A DNA stretch of 64,000 nt from Marivibrio halodurans (GTDB taxonomy: Bacteria > Pseudomonadota > Alphaproteobacteria > UBA8366 > Aestuariispiraceae): NCBI RefSeq assembly GCF_017963645.1, contig NZ_JAGMWN010000012.1, positions 38,965 through 102,964 on the forward strand, read 5' to 3'. Positions 32,237 to 41,713 of the stretch are shown one piece after another. The number at the start of each line of letters is the position of its first letter. The stretch's first letter is position 1. The position numbers were made by a program, and so were the translations under genes. The notes under the pieces are model-generated. The model did no database searches and had not been told where the DNA came from. It was given only the letters and a program-made list of their open reading frames with translations.

Positions 32237-35056
32237 TCAATTCTTCTTGGCGGCGGCGGCTTCCAGCGCGCCTTCGGTGAAGACGCGCAGGCCCAGCTCC
32301 GGCCGGTATCCGTGGATTTCCTTGACGTCGAGGGCGCGCATGAAATCCAGGATTTCCCGACTCAGCACCTGTCCCGGCACCAGGATGGGAAAACCCGGCG
32401 GATAAGGGATGATGAAGGTCGAGGAGACGACCTCCCGCCCGCGCGCCATCTCGGCATCAAGGGTACCGTCCGCCATGTTGAGATATTCGCAGTTCTCCCC
32501 GTCATAGGAGAGGAAATAAGCCCGCCGCATATCGCCTTCCGGCGTTTCCTCCCGCCCGCCGAAGCGGAAGCTGTCGTGGAAACGGCTGAAATCCGGCAGG
32601 GGCGGCAAATCCTCGATCAAGGACGCGACCTTGCGGTCATGCAGATCGCGCTCGAAATCGGAACTGTCGTCGAGACGTTCCTCCAACTCCTGCGCGATCT
32701 TCACCAGAACCTCGATCAGATAGGCGACGGAGGAGCGCGTGGTCCCGATATTGGTCATGAACAGGACCGTGTTGCGCGAGGTCTTGTTGATCTGGATACC
32801 GTATTTGTCCATCAACTCCTGGTTCTTGAAGCTGTCGCCGTCGAGCCCCGTGCGCCCGATCTCCAGCGTCACGCGGGTCGCGTCCAGCACGAACTCGTCC
32901 CCCGCCCAGGCGTCCCAAATATCGGCCCAGCCATGGCCGGGCTCGTAATAGGCCTCCATCCCGCTCTCGCGGAAACCCGACGGGATCATGTCCTTCGCCC
33001 GCAGCACCCGGAAATATTTCGAGAGGATCGGATGCGTCGCGATCTTCTCGCGCAGGATCATCGCGAGTTCGACCTGCTTCTGCACGAACTCGAAGCCTTC
33101 AAGCTCCACCTGCCGGCGGCCGATATCGAGGGAGGCGACGATCTGATAATTCGGCGAGGTCGAGGTATGGGTCATGTAGGCCTCGTGAAAGGCCTCCTCC
33201 ACCTTGCCCTTATAGTCCTGGTCGTGGATGTGGATCATCGAGCCCTGGCGCAGCGCCGTCAGCGTCTTGTGCGTCGACTGGCAGGCATAGACGCGCACCC
33301 GCGCGGCGTCCGGGTCCGGCATCAGCGGCCGGTCGAGCCAGGTGGCGTCGTCTTCCGGGTCTAGCTTGTCGAACTCGGCCTTCCAGGCCTCGTACTTCGC
33401 GCGGTAATCTCCGCCCCGGAACCGCTCGCGCAGGGTCTGGGCATTGTGCATCGCCGTGCGCTGGCGATAGGTCGGCCCGAAGCGCGCGAAGCCGAACCAC
33501 GCCTCGTCCCACAGGAAGACGAGATCGGGTTTGATGGCGAGGCACTCCATCATCACCCGTTCGACATTGTAGACGATGCCGTCGAAGGTGCAGTTGGTCA
33601 GCAGCAGCATCCGCACGCGGTCGAGCTTGCCCGCCCGCTTATAGGCCAGCAGCCGGTGCTTGATCTCGCGCAGCGGCACGGCCCCGTACATCGAATATTC
33701 GTTCAGCGGATAGCTGTCGAGATAACTCACATGCGCGCCCGCCAGCACCATGCCGTAATGGTGCGATTTATGGCAGTCGCGATCGACCAGCACGATATCG
33801 TCCGGCTTCACCAGCGCCTGCACGACGATCTTGTTGCAGGTCGAGGTGCCGTTGGTGGCGAAGAAGGTCTGGCGCGCCCCGAAGGCGCGGGCGGCCAGTT
33901 CCTGCGCGCGCTTGATCGGCCCGTGCGGCTCCAGCAGCGAGTCGAGCCCGCCCGAGGTCGCCGACGTCTCGGCCAGGAAGATGTTCATGCCGTAGAAATC
34001 GCCCATGTCGCGAATCCAGTGCGACTTGGCGATCGACTTGCCCCGGCTGATCGGCATGGCGTGGAAAACGCCCGTGGGCTGACGGGAATAATCCTTCAGC
34101 GCGGTGAAGAACGGTGTGCGGTAGCGCGAGGTTACACCCCTCAGGATATTGAGGTGCAACTCCATGTAATCTTCCTGGTTATAGAAGATGCGGCGGCAAT
34201 TCTCGCACGCCTTGCCCGCGATCTCCTCCACCGATTGATCGGTCACCAGATAGACGTCGAGTTCCGGCCGGAGCTTGCCGATCGCATAGGCGAGCGACAT
34301 GCCCAGATCCTCCGGCGGAATATCCTCGAAGCTCTCATCGCCCAGGCGGTTGAGGTAGCGTTTCAACACCGGCATGTCGTGCCGGCTCTCGAACGGGAAG
34401 CCATAGCGCACCACGACCGCCTGGATATTGTGATTGAAGAGCACGCCGATCAGCGCATCCTCGAAGGAACCGACGACAACGCCTTCATAGACGAAAGGGT
34501 CCTCCGCCCGGCGCTTGTCGCGCAGCGAGGCGCGCAGCGTATGTTCCTGATGCGGGGAGAGATCATCGACGATCATCACCTCGAAATAGGGCCGCGCGCG
34601 GGCGCGCTCCTCGGCCGTGTCGGCGCCGCGGTCGTCCTCCTCCTCGTCGTCGGTCGGGATCAGGTGGATATGACGCCGCCGATAGCTGTCGGACATGAGC
34701 GATCGCGTGACCCGCCCCACCGTGTGGGCGAGCGTCGCATATTCCCGCTGCACGAACATGTGGCGCAGCTGATCCATCGCATGGCGGCCGGGGAAGGCCC
34801 AATAACTCTCGATCGGGTCGAGTTCATCCAACAGGCGTTCGACCGTCACCTCGAAATGGGCGAGTTGCTCGCGCCGCGACTTTCCATCCGATTGGCGCTG
34901 CGCCAAGCGGGCCGTCGCGTTCTTCAGTCGGTTCCAGCCGTCGCTCCGCAATTGGGAGGCGCTGTAATGCGCGGTCAGGTCGTTCCGCTTGGAACCCTGG
35001 CGGGCAGGTACCGATCCGGTACCGCGTTCGGTCGTCGCGTTCGCGTCGTCGTTCAT
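32237..35056 (-). CDS. Orn/Lys/Arg decarboxylase, long form
   Basis: A 939-residue fold-type I PLP decarboxylase, about 200 longer than E. coli LdcI/AdiA. Residues 1-160 are an extra charged N-terminal part; 160-300 match the receiver-like wing domain (YFEVMIVDDLSPHQ, VVVRYGFPFESRHDMP); 300-780 hold the PLP domain with FATNGTSTCNKIV, LVDRDCHKSHHYG and FLWDEAWFGFARFGP; Lys597 in STHKTLTALRQGSMIH binds PLP. About 45 residues are inserted between the D-E-A-W motif and that lysine. The C-terminal domain follows. The substrate could be ornithine, lysine, arginine or a larger amino acid. First gene of the operon with the ATP-grasp and C45 genes. Confidence 0.9.
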   Translation of the reverse strand: MNDDANATTERGTGSVPARQGSKRNDLTAHYSASQLRSDGWNRLKNATARLAQRQSDGKSRREQLAHFEVTVERLLDELDPIESYWAFPGRHAMDQLRHMFVQREYATLAHTVGRVTRSLMSDSYRRRHIHLIPTDDEEEDDRGADTAEERARARPYFEVMIVDDLSPHQEHTLRASLRDKRRAEDPFVYEGVVVGSFEDALIGVLFNHNIQAVVVRYGFPFESRHDMPVLKRYLNRLGDESFEDIPPEDLGMSLAYAIGKLRPELDVYLVTDQSVEEIAGKACENCRRIFYNQEDYMELHLNILRGVTSRYRTPFFTALKDYSRQPTGVFHAMPISRGKSIAKSHWIRDMGDFYGMNIFLAETSATSGGLDSLLEPHGPIKRAQELAARAFGARQTFFATNGTSTCNKIVVQALVKPDDIVLVDRDCHKSHHYGMVLAGAHVSYLDSYPLNEYSMYGAVPLREIKHRLLAYKRAGKLDRVRMLLLTNCTFDGIVYNVERVMMECLAIKPDLVFLWDEAWFGFARFGPTYRQRTAMHNAQTLRERFRGGDYRAKYEAWKAEFDKLDPEDDATWLDRPLMPDPDAARVRVYACQSTHKTLTALRQGSMIHIHDQDYKGKVEEAFHEAYMTHTSTSPNYQIVASLDIGRRQVELEGFEFVQKQVELAMILREKIATHPILSKYFRVLRAKDMIPSGFRESGMEAYYEPGHGWADIWDAWAGDEFVLDATRVTLEIGRTGLDGDSFKNQELMDKYGIQINKTSRNTVLFMTNIGTTRSSVAYLIEVLVKIAQELEERLDDSSDFERDLHDRKVASLIEDLPPLPDFSRFHDSFRFGGREETPEGDMRRAYFLSYDGENCEYLNMADGTLDAEMARGREVVSSTFIIPYPPGFPILVPGQVLSREILDFMRALDVKEIHGYRPELGLRVFTEGALEAAAAKKN

Positions 35057-35387
35057 CCCCGTTCAGCCGACATCCGCCCGGTCACCGCATCGGCTCTGGG
35101 CGCGCAACGTCCCGTCGATCGGGGAAACCGTCGCGCCCTTGCAGCCGATACGATGGGTCGCGCGCGCCCCAAGCTGCATGAGTCTCGGAGGGGCTGGGTC
35201 ACGCGAGCCGGTCGAAACGTCGCTGTCCCTGTTCAAGCACCTATTTTTATGACCCGCCGTCCTGCATGGAACGGCGCTGCGAGTATTCACGGAGACCCGC
35301 TATCGTCACCATAGGCCGCGATCAGGGGATTAGCCAACCCTTCCCTTCGGTGTGCGAAAAACCCTTTGGGGAGGAAGGATGTTTCGA
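35057..35387. other. Non-coding gap of 331 bases before the decarboxylase operon
   Basis: No gene is seen here. On the minus strand CATAAAAATAG, near 35245-35255, is the only AT-rich spot and could be the -10 region for the decarboxylase operon. The left end holds short GC-rich sequence without strong hairpins; the right end is the 3' flank of the nitrilase-family gene. A run CCCTTTGGGGAGG at 35361-35373 looks like a ribosome site on the plus strand, but the frame after it is the antisense of the nitrilase gene. Confidence 0.5.
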
Positions 35388-36383
35388 TCAACCGGACGTA
35401 TTACGCAGGCGCTGGCCGATCCAGCCGCTCAGCCCGCCATGCGGCGCGCCGGCGCCGGCCGGCTCTGCCAGCGGCGTGGAATAGCCAGGCTCCAACGTGC
35501 CGGGACGGGGCGCGCCGAGGCCGGCGCGCGAACCGCGCGCCGGCATCTCCAACGCGCCCAGATGGTTGAGATAGGTGCCGTCGAAGCGCTGGCGGTCATA
35601 GACCGCGAAATCGACATCCCGGTCACGGAAACTTTTCAGGGTCTGGCCGAGGCCCTTGAGGCCGGTCTCGCGCTGCCGGCGCACCTGGGCCAAGTCGATC
35701 TCGATCGGGATGATCTCCTCCTGCCCGGCCGCCTGATAGAGCACCGTGCCCGAGGGATCGACGACGCAGGACCGCCCGCAGCCGCCCGCGCCGAGACCGT
35801 TGATGTCGAAGATATAGCTCTGGAACATCGCGGCGGAGGACCGCGCGATCACCGTCTCGATCTCGCGATCGATCGTGCCGGTCAGAACCGGGTGCAGAAT
35901 CACCTCCGCGCCCATGGCGCTCAAGGTGCGCGTCGTCTCCGGGAACCAGATGTCATAGCAGATGGAAACGCCGAACCGGCCGACCTCCGGCACGTCGAAG
36001 GTCAGGAACTCCGTCCCCGCCTCGATCCCCGCCTCATAGGGTCGAAAGGGAAACATCTTGCGATAGCGCCCGACGACCTCGCCGTGCGGATTGATGACGC
36101 TGGCCGTGTTGTAGATCGTATCGCCCACCTTCTCGAACATCGATCCGGGCAACAGCCAGACACCGTGCTTGCGCGCCATCTCCTGGAAGGCTTCCTCGGC
36201 GGCGCCCGGCAGATCGGTCGCGTGGTGCGGCAACGGCCCATAGGGGGCGAGTTCGGAGAACATCACCATTTGAACCCAGGGGAAGCGCGCGACCGCCAGA
36301 TCGAGCCGATGGCCCATGGCGGTGATATTTTCCTCGTGCGCGCCGACATACATCTGGATGCCGGCAATTGCGAAGGGCTGCAT
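35388..36383 (-). CDS. Carbon-nitrogen hydrolase (nitrilase superfamily)
   Basis: A 331-residue nitrilase-fold protein with the full catalytic triad: Glu44 (MFSELAPYG), Lys109 (GRYRKMFPF) and Cys142 (VSICYDIWFPE). It should hydrolyse an amide, nitrile or carbamoyl group. The C-terminal 50 residues (from MPARGSRAGLG) are Gly/Pro/Ala-rich and not part of the fold. I chose the ATG at 36383, with AGG seven bases upstream; an ATG five codons earlier is possible. It lies upstream of the decarboxylase operon on the same strand, separated by 331 bases, and could act on the same amine product, as N-carbamoylputrescine amidases do (inference). Confidence 0.88.
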   Translation of the reverse strand: MQPFAIAGIQMYVGAHEENITAMGHRLDLAVARFPWVQMVMFSELAPYGPLPHHATDLPGAAEEAFQEMARKHGVWLLPGSMFEKVGDTIYNTASVINPHGEVVGRYRKMFPFRPYEAGIEAGTEFLTFDVPEVGRFGVSICYDIWFPETTRTLSAMGAEVILHPVLTGTIDREIETVIARSSAAMFQSYIFDINGLGAGGCGRSCVVDPSGTVLYQAAGQEEIIPIEIDLAQVRRQRETGLKGLGQTLKSFRDRDVDFAVYDRQRFDGTYLNHLGALEMPARGSRAGLGAPRPGTLEPGYSTPLAEPAGAGAPHGGLSGWIGQRLRNTSG

Positions 36384-36554
36384 GACAACCTGTCCCATTT
36401 AAGTGACCAACCCCATTTTCCGCCCGGGCGGGCCGTATGGTCGGCGCGCTCTCACGGGCATCCCGGCCGGCCGGACGGCCGAACTCCAGGATCGGGTTAG
36501 AGCCGGAACCTACTCCCCGCCGGGTCCTTTGAAAAGCCGCCTCGTCGGCGCGCC

Positions 36555-37130
36555 TCAGAGCGTGCCAAGCGTTCTATCCGCAATCTGGGAGAGCGCGCGG
36601 GCATCCGGATTGACCTTGGCCAGGACCTGCATGCCCTGCATGGTGTTGAGCAGGAAGCGAGCGATCGCGCGCGGCGACTCGTCGGCGGCGATCTCTCCCC
36701 GCTCCTGACCGCGGCGGACCAGCAGGTCGAGCGCATTCTCCATCCGGGCGAGCGCCCGGCGCGCGCTTTCGGAAATGGCGGCGTCGCGCGTCCCGAACTC
36801 GCACACCGTATTGGTGACGAGACACCCGATCCCACGCATCTCCAGGCATCGCGCGATAAGGCGATCGAACAGATCGCGCAGCACGTCCGGCACCGGCCGG
36901 TCCGTATCCTCCAGGGCCAGGCCGGCCAGAAGCCCGATCTCGCCGTAATGCTCCAATGCCTTCAGGAACAGCGCATGCTTGTCGCCGAAAGTGCCGTAGA
37001 GGCTCGCCCGGTTGATACCCGTGGCGGCGACAAGATCCTCGACCGAGGTCGCCTCGTAGCCACGAGCCCAGAAGGCGCGCATCGCCCGGTCAAGGACGCG
37101 GTCGGGATCGAAGGACTTGGTGCGCGGCAT
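36555..37130 (-). CDS. TetR/AcrR-family repressor
   Basis: A 191-residue TetR-type regulator. The helix-turn-helix is RVLDRAMRAFWARGYEATSV then GINRASLYGTFGDKHALF (residues 10-55). The C-terminal ligand domain has GIGCLVTNTVCEFGTRD, typical of the group near NemR/AcuR-like regulators; two Cys in that stretch could sense an electrophile. It diverges from the molybdopterin hydroxylase gene, and a 12-bp palindrome in the shared gap is a good operator. GGAGG lies eight bases before the ATG. Ligand unknown. Confidence 0.92.
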   Translation of the reverse strand: MPRTKSFDPDRVLDRAMRAFWARGYEATSVEDLVAATGINRASLYGTFGDKHALFLKALEHYGEIGLLAGLALEDTDRPVPDVLRDLFDRLIARCLEMRGIGCLVTNTVCEFGTRDAAISESARRALARMENALDLLVRRGQERGEIAADESPRAIARFLLNTMQGMQVLAKVNPDARALSQIADRTLGTL

Positions 37131-37164
37131 TATTCATCCTCCGTCAAGCAGTTTCGGCGATATG

Positions 37165-37176
37165 GAACGACCGTTC
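37165..37176. promoter_or_regulatory. Candidate TetR operator
   Basis: GAACG at 37165-37169 and CGTTC at 37172-37176 form an inverted repeat with a 2-base spacer, in the 148-base gap between the TetR gene and the molybdenum hydroxylase gene. The place and size fit a TetR-family operator controlling both. No clear -35/-10 pair is visible beside it. Confidence 0.45.
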
Positions 37177-37278
37177 AACTATGCAGGCGGCATGCCAAGG
37201 TTTGCCGGGCATGAGCGGCCTTGCTATGACGGAATCGTTCACCCTTCCACCCCGCCGCGCAACCTCAGGAGGAAACCG

Positions 37279-39564
37279 ATGTTCGAGAGCCCCGCCCGAT
37301 CGGTTCCCCGGGTCGAGGACATGCGATTGCTGACCGGCCATGGCCGGTTCGTGGAGGACGGCCGCCCGCCGGAGTCCCTCGGCGCGCCGCTGCATGCGGC
37401 CGTCGCGCGCAGCGAGACACCCCACGCCCGGATCACCGGCATCGATGTGGAGGAAGCCCGCGCCATGCCGGGCGTGCGCGCGGTCTATACCGGCGCGGAC
37501 CTGGACCGGCTGGGCCTGCGCCCCCTGCCCTGCCTGACCCCGATCGAAAGCACGGACGGCACGCCCTTCGACCCGCCCGTGCGCGACGCGCTAGCGCGCG
37601 GGACAGTGCGCTTCGTCGGCGACCCCGTCGCCTTCGTCGTGGCGGAGAGCGAGGCCGCGGCCGTCGAGGCGGCGGAAGCCGTGATGGTGGATTATGACGA
37701 CCTGCCCCCCGTGACGGACCCGACACGCTCCGAAGCGGTCGGCTTCGTCTGGGAGGACGGCGACCGCGCCGCCACCGACGCCGCCTTCGACAGGGCCGCG
37801 CGGGTGGTCGAGATCGCGGATGTCGTCAACAACCGCATCATCATAACGCCGATCGAGACGCGCTCCGCGCTCGCCTGGGTCGACCCTTCCGACGGGCGCG
37901 CGACCCTGGTGACGCAGACCCAGGGCGTGCATCTGATGCGCAAGCTGGTCGCCGGCACGCTGGGCATGGAGGAGAGCGGCCTGCGCGTGCTGACCCAGGA
38001 TGTCGGCGGCAGTTTCGGCATCAAGCTGATGAACTACCCGGAGCAATCGCTGGCGCTGGCCGCCGCGCGCGATCTTGGCCGCCCGGTCCGTTGGGTGGCG
38101 AGCCGCGCGGAATGCTTCCTCTCCGACGCGCACGGCCGCGATCAGGTAAGCCGCGCCGCCTTCGCCCTCGACGCCGAGGGCCGCATCCTGGCGCTACGGT
38201 GCGAGACGCGCGGCAATATCGGCGCCTATGCCTCGGCGCTCGGCCCCGGCGTGCTGTCCAAAGGGTTCGCCAAGACGCTCGGCCATTGCTACCGCGTGCC
38301 GGTTCTTCATCTGCGGGCCACGGGTGTCTTCACCAACACCGCGCCGACCGACGCCTATCGCGGCGCCGGCAAGCCGGAGAGCGAATATCTGGTGGAACGG
38401 CTGGTGGAGAAAACCGCCCGCGCCCTGGGCGAGGACCCGATAGATTTCCGCCGCCGCAACCTGCTGACGGCGGAGGAGATGCCCTACAAGGCCGCCAACG
38501 GCTTCACCTATGACAGCGCCGATTTCCCCGGCGTGATGGAAAAGGCGGTGGCGGCCTCCGACCGCGCGGGCCTGGCGGCGCGACGGCGGGAAAGCGCGGC
38601 GCGCGGCCAACGGCGCGGCTGGGGCGTCGGCCTCTATCTGCACCTGACCGGCGGCGATCCGGCGGAGACCAGCGAGGTGCTGCTGGAGCGCGACGGCACG
38701 GTGAGCGTGCTGACCGGCGTCCAGGCCTCCGGCCAGGGGCACGAGACCGCCTTTGCCCAACTCGTCGCGGAGCGGCTGGAGATCGAAATCGACCGGGTCC
38801 GCGTCGTCGAGGGAGATAGCGAACGGATACGGCGCGGCGGCGGAACGGGGGGGTCTTCCTCCCTTCCCATCGCGGCGGTGACGATCGGCCGCGCGACGGA
38901 GGCGATGCTGGACGCCGCCCGCGCGCTGGCGGCGGACGAGTTGGAAGCGGCGGCCGGCGATCTGGAATATGGCGCGGGGACCTTCACCATCGCCGGGACC
39001 GATCGACGCATCAGCCTCGCCGAATTGGCCGAACGCCTGCCGGAGGAGAAAGCCGGCCAGTGCGCCGGTCTCGCCGATCACGAAGGGGAGTTTCAGACCG
39101 TGCCGCACGGCGCCTATGCCGTGGAGGTCGAGGTCGATCCCGAAACCGGCCGGGTACGGATCGACCGGCTGACCTGCATCGACGACCTCGGCCGGCGGCT
39201 CAACCCGATGATCGCGGAAGGCCAACTCCATGGCGGGCTTGCCCAGGGGATCGGGCAGGCGCTTCTCGAACGCACCGCCTACGACCCGGAAAGCGGCCAA
39301 CTCCTGACCGGAAGCCTGATGGATTACTGCCTGCCGCGCGCGGACGACCTGCCGGCGTTCGACTGCCACCCGGCGGACGTGCCGACGACGGCCAATCCGC
39401 TCGGCATGAAGGGGGCGGGCGAGGTCGCCTGCATCGGCGTGCCGGCGGCCGTGATCAACGCGCTGTGCGACGCGCTCGACATCGACCATATCGACATGCC
39501 GGCCACGCCCGAACGGGTCTGGCGGGCGCTTCGGGCCACCGCGGGCGACAATCGGGCCGACTAG
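37279..39564 (+). CDS. Xanthine dehydrogenase-family molybdopterin-binding subunit
   Basis: A 761-residue large subunit of the xanthine oxidase/CO dehydrogenase family. Marks: [56 protein letters not shown], and [17 protein letters not shown] holding the catalytic Glu. A GSSSLPIA loop follows GGGTGG. It hydroxylates a carbon substrate with water using Mo-cytosine dinucleotide, and normally needs separate FAD and 2Fe-2S subunits. Neither partner is in the window, so it is an orphan here. AGGAGG stands seven bases before the ATG at 37279; the open frame upstream from a TTG is not supported. Probably controlled by the divergent TetR. Confidence 0.92.
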   Translation: MFESPARSVPRVEDMRLLTGHGRFVEDGRPPESLGAPLHAAVARSETPHARITGIDVEEARAMPGVRAVYTGADLDRLGLRPLPCLTPIESTDGTPFDPPVRDALARGTVRFVGDPVAFVVAESEAAAVEAAEAVMVDYDDLPPVTDPTRSEAVGFVWEDGDRAATDAAFDRAARVVEIADVVNNRIIITPIETRSALAWVDPSDGRATLVTQTQGVHLMRKLVAGTLGMEESGLRVLTQDVGGSFGIKLMNYPEQSLALAAARDLGRPVRWVASRAECFLSDAHGRDQVSRAAFALDAEGRILALRCETRGNIGAYASALGPGVLSKGFAKTLGHCYRVPVLHLRATGVFTNTAPTDAYRGAGKPESEYLVERLVEKTARALGEDPIDFRRRNLLTAEEMPYKAANGFTYDSADFPGVMEKAVAASDRAGLAARRRESAARGQRRGWGVGLYLHLTGGDPAETSEVLLERDGTVSVLTGVQASGQGHETAFAQLVAERLEIEIDRVRVVEGDSERIRRGGGTGGSSSLPIAAVTIGRATEAMLDAARALAADELEAAAGDLEYGAGTFTIAGTDRRISLAELAERLPEEKAGQCAGLADHEGEFQTVPHGAYAVEVEVDPETGRVRIDRLTCIDDLGRRLNPMIAEGQLHGGLAQGIGQALLERTAYDPESGQLLTGSLMDYCLPRADDLPAFDCHPADVPTTANPLGMKGAGEVACIGVPAAVINALCDALDIDHIDMPATPERVWRALRATAGDNRAD

Positions 39565-40100
39565 CCGATGACCCAGGCGCCGACGGCGTTCCGGCAAGCG
39601 GTTTCCTCGCCGTCATAGGTCTCGCCCTCGACCTCGACGGTGGCGGCATAGTCGCGGCACAGCCGCCCCTCCGCATCGACATAGGTGCGCAGCGGCGTGA
39701 TCGTCCCGCCGGAGCCCGTATCCGGATTTTGCCAGGAAGCGGTCTCGCCCGCCGGGGCCTCGGTCAGGCTGGTATAGGCGGCCTCGTGCATCGCGCGCCG
39801 ATCCATCGCCGTCAGCCGGTCCGTCACCGAATATCCCGCATAGGCGCCGCCGGCGCCCAAGAGCAGCGCGGCGATCACCTGGCCCGTGCCGCCCCCGATC
39901 AGTTGATAGCCGATCAGCGCCCCGCCGAGCGCGCCCGCGATCGTGCCGGTGGCGACCTTGTCCTCCCGGCTGCTGTTGGGAGAGATGCAGCCGGATAGGG
40001 CGACCGTCACGGCCAACGCGGCCGCCAGGGCGCGCAGGCGCGGTCCCTTGCATCCGTGCCGGCTCTTTGTCTGTCGGCTGTCGCTCACCATCTGTGTCAT
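39561..40100 (-). CDS. Glycine-zipper outer-membrane lipoprotein (17-kDa antigen/Rick-like)
   Basis: A 179-residue protein with a lipobox VALSGC and a glycine-zipper hairpin: GTIAGALGGALIGYQLIGG followed by AALLLGAGGAYAGYSV. After it the RRAMHEAAYTSLTEAPAGETASW block and a C-terminal RTYVDAEGRLCRDYAATVEVEGE match the surface-antigen/Lpp family of alphaproteobacterial outer-membrane proteins. It is probably anchored in the outer membrane. Its last codons overlap the end of the hydroxylase gene by four bases, in convergent orientation. It diverges from another small lipoprotein gene. Confidence 0.88.
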   Translation of the reverse strand: MTQMVSDSRQTKSRHGCKGPRLRALAAALAVTVALSGCISPNSSREDKVATGTIAGALGGALIGYQLIGGGTGQVIAALLLGAGGAYAGYSVTDRLTAMDRRAMHEAAYTSLTEAPAGETASWQNPDTGSGGTITPLRTYVDAEGRLCRDYAATVEVEGETYDGEETACRNAVGAWVIG

Positions 40101-40166
40101 AAGACGTCATCCCCCCATGGGCGGGCCCCTGCGGCCCATGCATATGCGAAGGATATAGCAGGATTC

Positions 40167-40496
40167 ATGCCACGAAACGCTTCGATCCGTCACCTCGTCA
40201 AATGCATCCCGATGATCCTGGCGGCCGGTCTCGCGCTGGGCGGATGCGCGGAGCCGCCCCGCTTCGTCAATCCGGATGTGCCGCAGGATCAATGGCCGCT
40301 CGACCGAAGCGCCTGCCGGCAGAAGGCGGACGAATTGGCGGCGCGGCAACTCGACGACGAGTTGTCCAGCGACCAGATCACCGGCGCGACCAGCAGCCTT
40401 TCCAAGCAAATGGCCGTGGAGGACGCGAAGGACATGCGCCAACGTTATTATCAGGGGTGTCTCTCCGCACGCGGCTATCGCGACGCGAACCAATAG
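40167..40496 (+). CDS. Small lipoprotein, unknown function
   Basis: A 109-residue protein. The start at 40167 gives a basic N-terminus, a short hydrophobic core (MILAAGLALGGC) and a lipobox ending at Cys near residue 27, followed by AEPPRF. The mature part has three cysteines, CRQKADELAARQ and YYQGCLSARGY among them, and reads as mostly helical. The C-x(n)-C spacing near the ends of the helix pair recalls small outer-membrane or periplasmic proteins of alphaproteobacteria. It shares a 66-base divergent gap with the glycine-zipper lipoprotein gene. Function not recognised. Confidence 0.75.
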   Translation: MPRNASIRHLVKCIPMILAAGLALGGCAEPPRFVNPDVPQDQWPLDRSACRQKADELAARQLDDELSSDQITGATSSLSKQMAVEDAKDMRQRYYQGCLSARGYRDANQ

Positions 40497-40502
40497 ACCC
40501 GG

Positions 40503-41507
40503 TCAGTAGCGTGCCTCCTGGGTGAGCGCCCCGGCCTCCCGATAGTCACGCGCGGGGGCTGGCCCGCCAGCCTGCCCGACAGCCGGCCCGCCAGCCTGCT
40601 CACCCAGGACGCGCGTCGGATCGGCGACGATCAACGCCAGTTCCCCATCGCCGACCCGTACGCCCATCGGCATGTGGCCGATCACATCCCCGTCACTCTG
40701 CACCGGCTCGCCCGGCGGGCCCAGGAAGCGGACATGCCGCGCCTGAAGAATCTCGACCTCCGCCTGCCGGGGAATGCGATTGAGCAGGAGCGCGAGGCCG
40801 CATCGCAGCAAGGCGACCCGACGACCGTCGCGCACCAGAACGACCGACAGATGATCGTCGCCGAGCCGCGCATCCGGCGCGATCACGAAAGGTCCGGCAT
40901 AGTGCGCGGCGTGCGTCACCACGGCGAGCGCCGCATGCTCCACCCGCCCGTCGATGTCGAGTTCGATGCGCCTGCTCGACGGGCGCAGGATTTCCCGGAA
41001 CGCGACGAGGGCATAGGCGAGTTTCCCGATCCGGCGCTTGAGGGCGGAGTTCACGCCCGCGACGACACGCGCGTCGATCCCGGCGCTCGCCATCAACAAA
41101 AACCCCCGTTCCCCCGCCAGCGCGGGCCGGATGCGCACGATATGTCCGCGCCCCACCGTCCGGGCCGCCCCGCTGATGGTCAGCCCGTGGCCGAGTTCCC
41201 AGGCCAGCACATTCGCGGTTCCCAGCGGCGCGATGGCGAGCGGCAGCGGCCGGTCGATCAGGCCGTTCGCGACCTCGTTGATCGTCCCGTCGCCCCCTGC
41301 CGCCAGGACGACATCGACATCCGCCGGCATCAGTGACGCGGCGATGCGCGTCGCGTCCCCCGGCCCTTCCGTGCGCCGGACCAGCACCTCGTGCCCTTCC
41401 TGACGCAGTCGCCGCAACAGCCGGCGCAGTCTGCCGCGCTGCCGCGCGCCCGCCGCCGGATTATAGATCACCGCCACGCGCGCGCGATTCGCCGGTTTTT
41501 CGGACAT
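40503..41507 (-). CDS. Diacylglycerol kinase-like lipid kinase (DagK/YegS family)
   Basis: A 334-residue DAGK catalytic-domain protein. VAVIYNPAAGARQRGRLRRLL is the first nucleotide-binding segment and LAAGGDGTINEVANGL holds the G-G-D-G-T motif; LGTANVLAWELG and MASAGIDARVVAGVN follow. It would phosphorylate diacylglycerol or a related lipid. Start at 41507 (MSEKPANRARV) by homology. The C-terminus carries a short duplication, EQAGGPA then GQAGGPA, matched by a DNA repeat near 40560-40605. It diverges from a phosphoesterase/glycosyltransferase pair that is expected to consume or create diacylglycerol. Confidence 0.88.
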   Translation of the reverse strand: MSEKPANRARVAVIYNPAAGARQRGRLRRLLRRLRQEGHEVLVRRTEGPGDATRIAASLMPADVDVVLAAGGDGTINEVANGLIDRPLPLAIAPLGTANVLAWELGHGLTISGAARTVGRGHIVRIRPALAGERGFLLMASAGIDARVVAGVNSALKRRIGKLAYALVAFREILRPSSRRIELDIDGRVEHAALAVVTHAAHYAGPFVIAPDARLGDDHLSVVLVRDGRRVALLRCGLALLLNRIPRQAEVEILQARHVRFLGPPGEPVQSDGDVIGHMPMGVRVGDGELALIVADPTRVLGEQAGGPAVGQAGGPAPARDYREAGALTQEARY

Positions 41508-41713
41508 CAAGACTCCAACAGGCACCCAGGGGAAAGGAGAACGCGTCTTTTTTGGCGAATTAGTAACGTTTCCATGTCATCCACATGAATCAACGGTGAA
41601 TATAAAATGAAACACGCGATATTTGGAGTTATTACTCCGGTCTGTAACATTGAATCCTTATCCAGACCCCAACGAACCGGACCGATACATGGCCATTCGG
41701 AAGGGAACCGATC
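41508..41713. promoter_or_regulatory. AT-rich divergent promoter region
   Basis: This 206-base gap is clearly richer in A/T than its surroundings and separates the lipid kinase gene from the phosphoesterase gene. It contains GGAGT and ACTCC as an inverted repeat with a TATT loop (41625-41638) and a TATAAAAT-like run at 41601-41608. A pho box would be expected if the downstream pair is the phosphate-starvation lipid pair; only weak matches (ATGTCAT at 41574-41580, CTGTAAC at 41642-41648) are seen. Confidence 0.45.

Noticed and set aside
30528..32405. 625-codon plus-strand frame opposite the ATP-grasp gene
   Set aside because: Antisense shadow; the minus-strand gene has the E-x-N-P-R ATP-grasp motif and operon context.
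41526..41713. Pho box upstream of the PlcP-like gene
   Set aside because: ATGTCAT and CTGTAAC occur, but no two good 7-base repeats with 4-base spacing were found; not strong enough to call.
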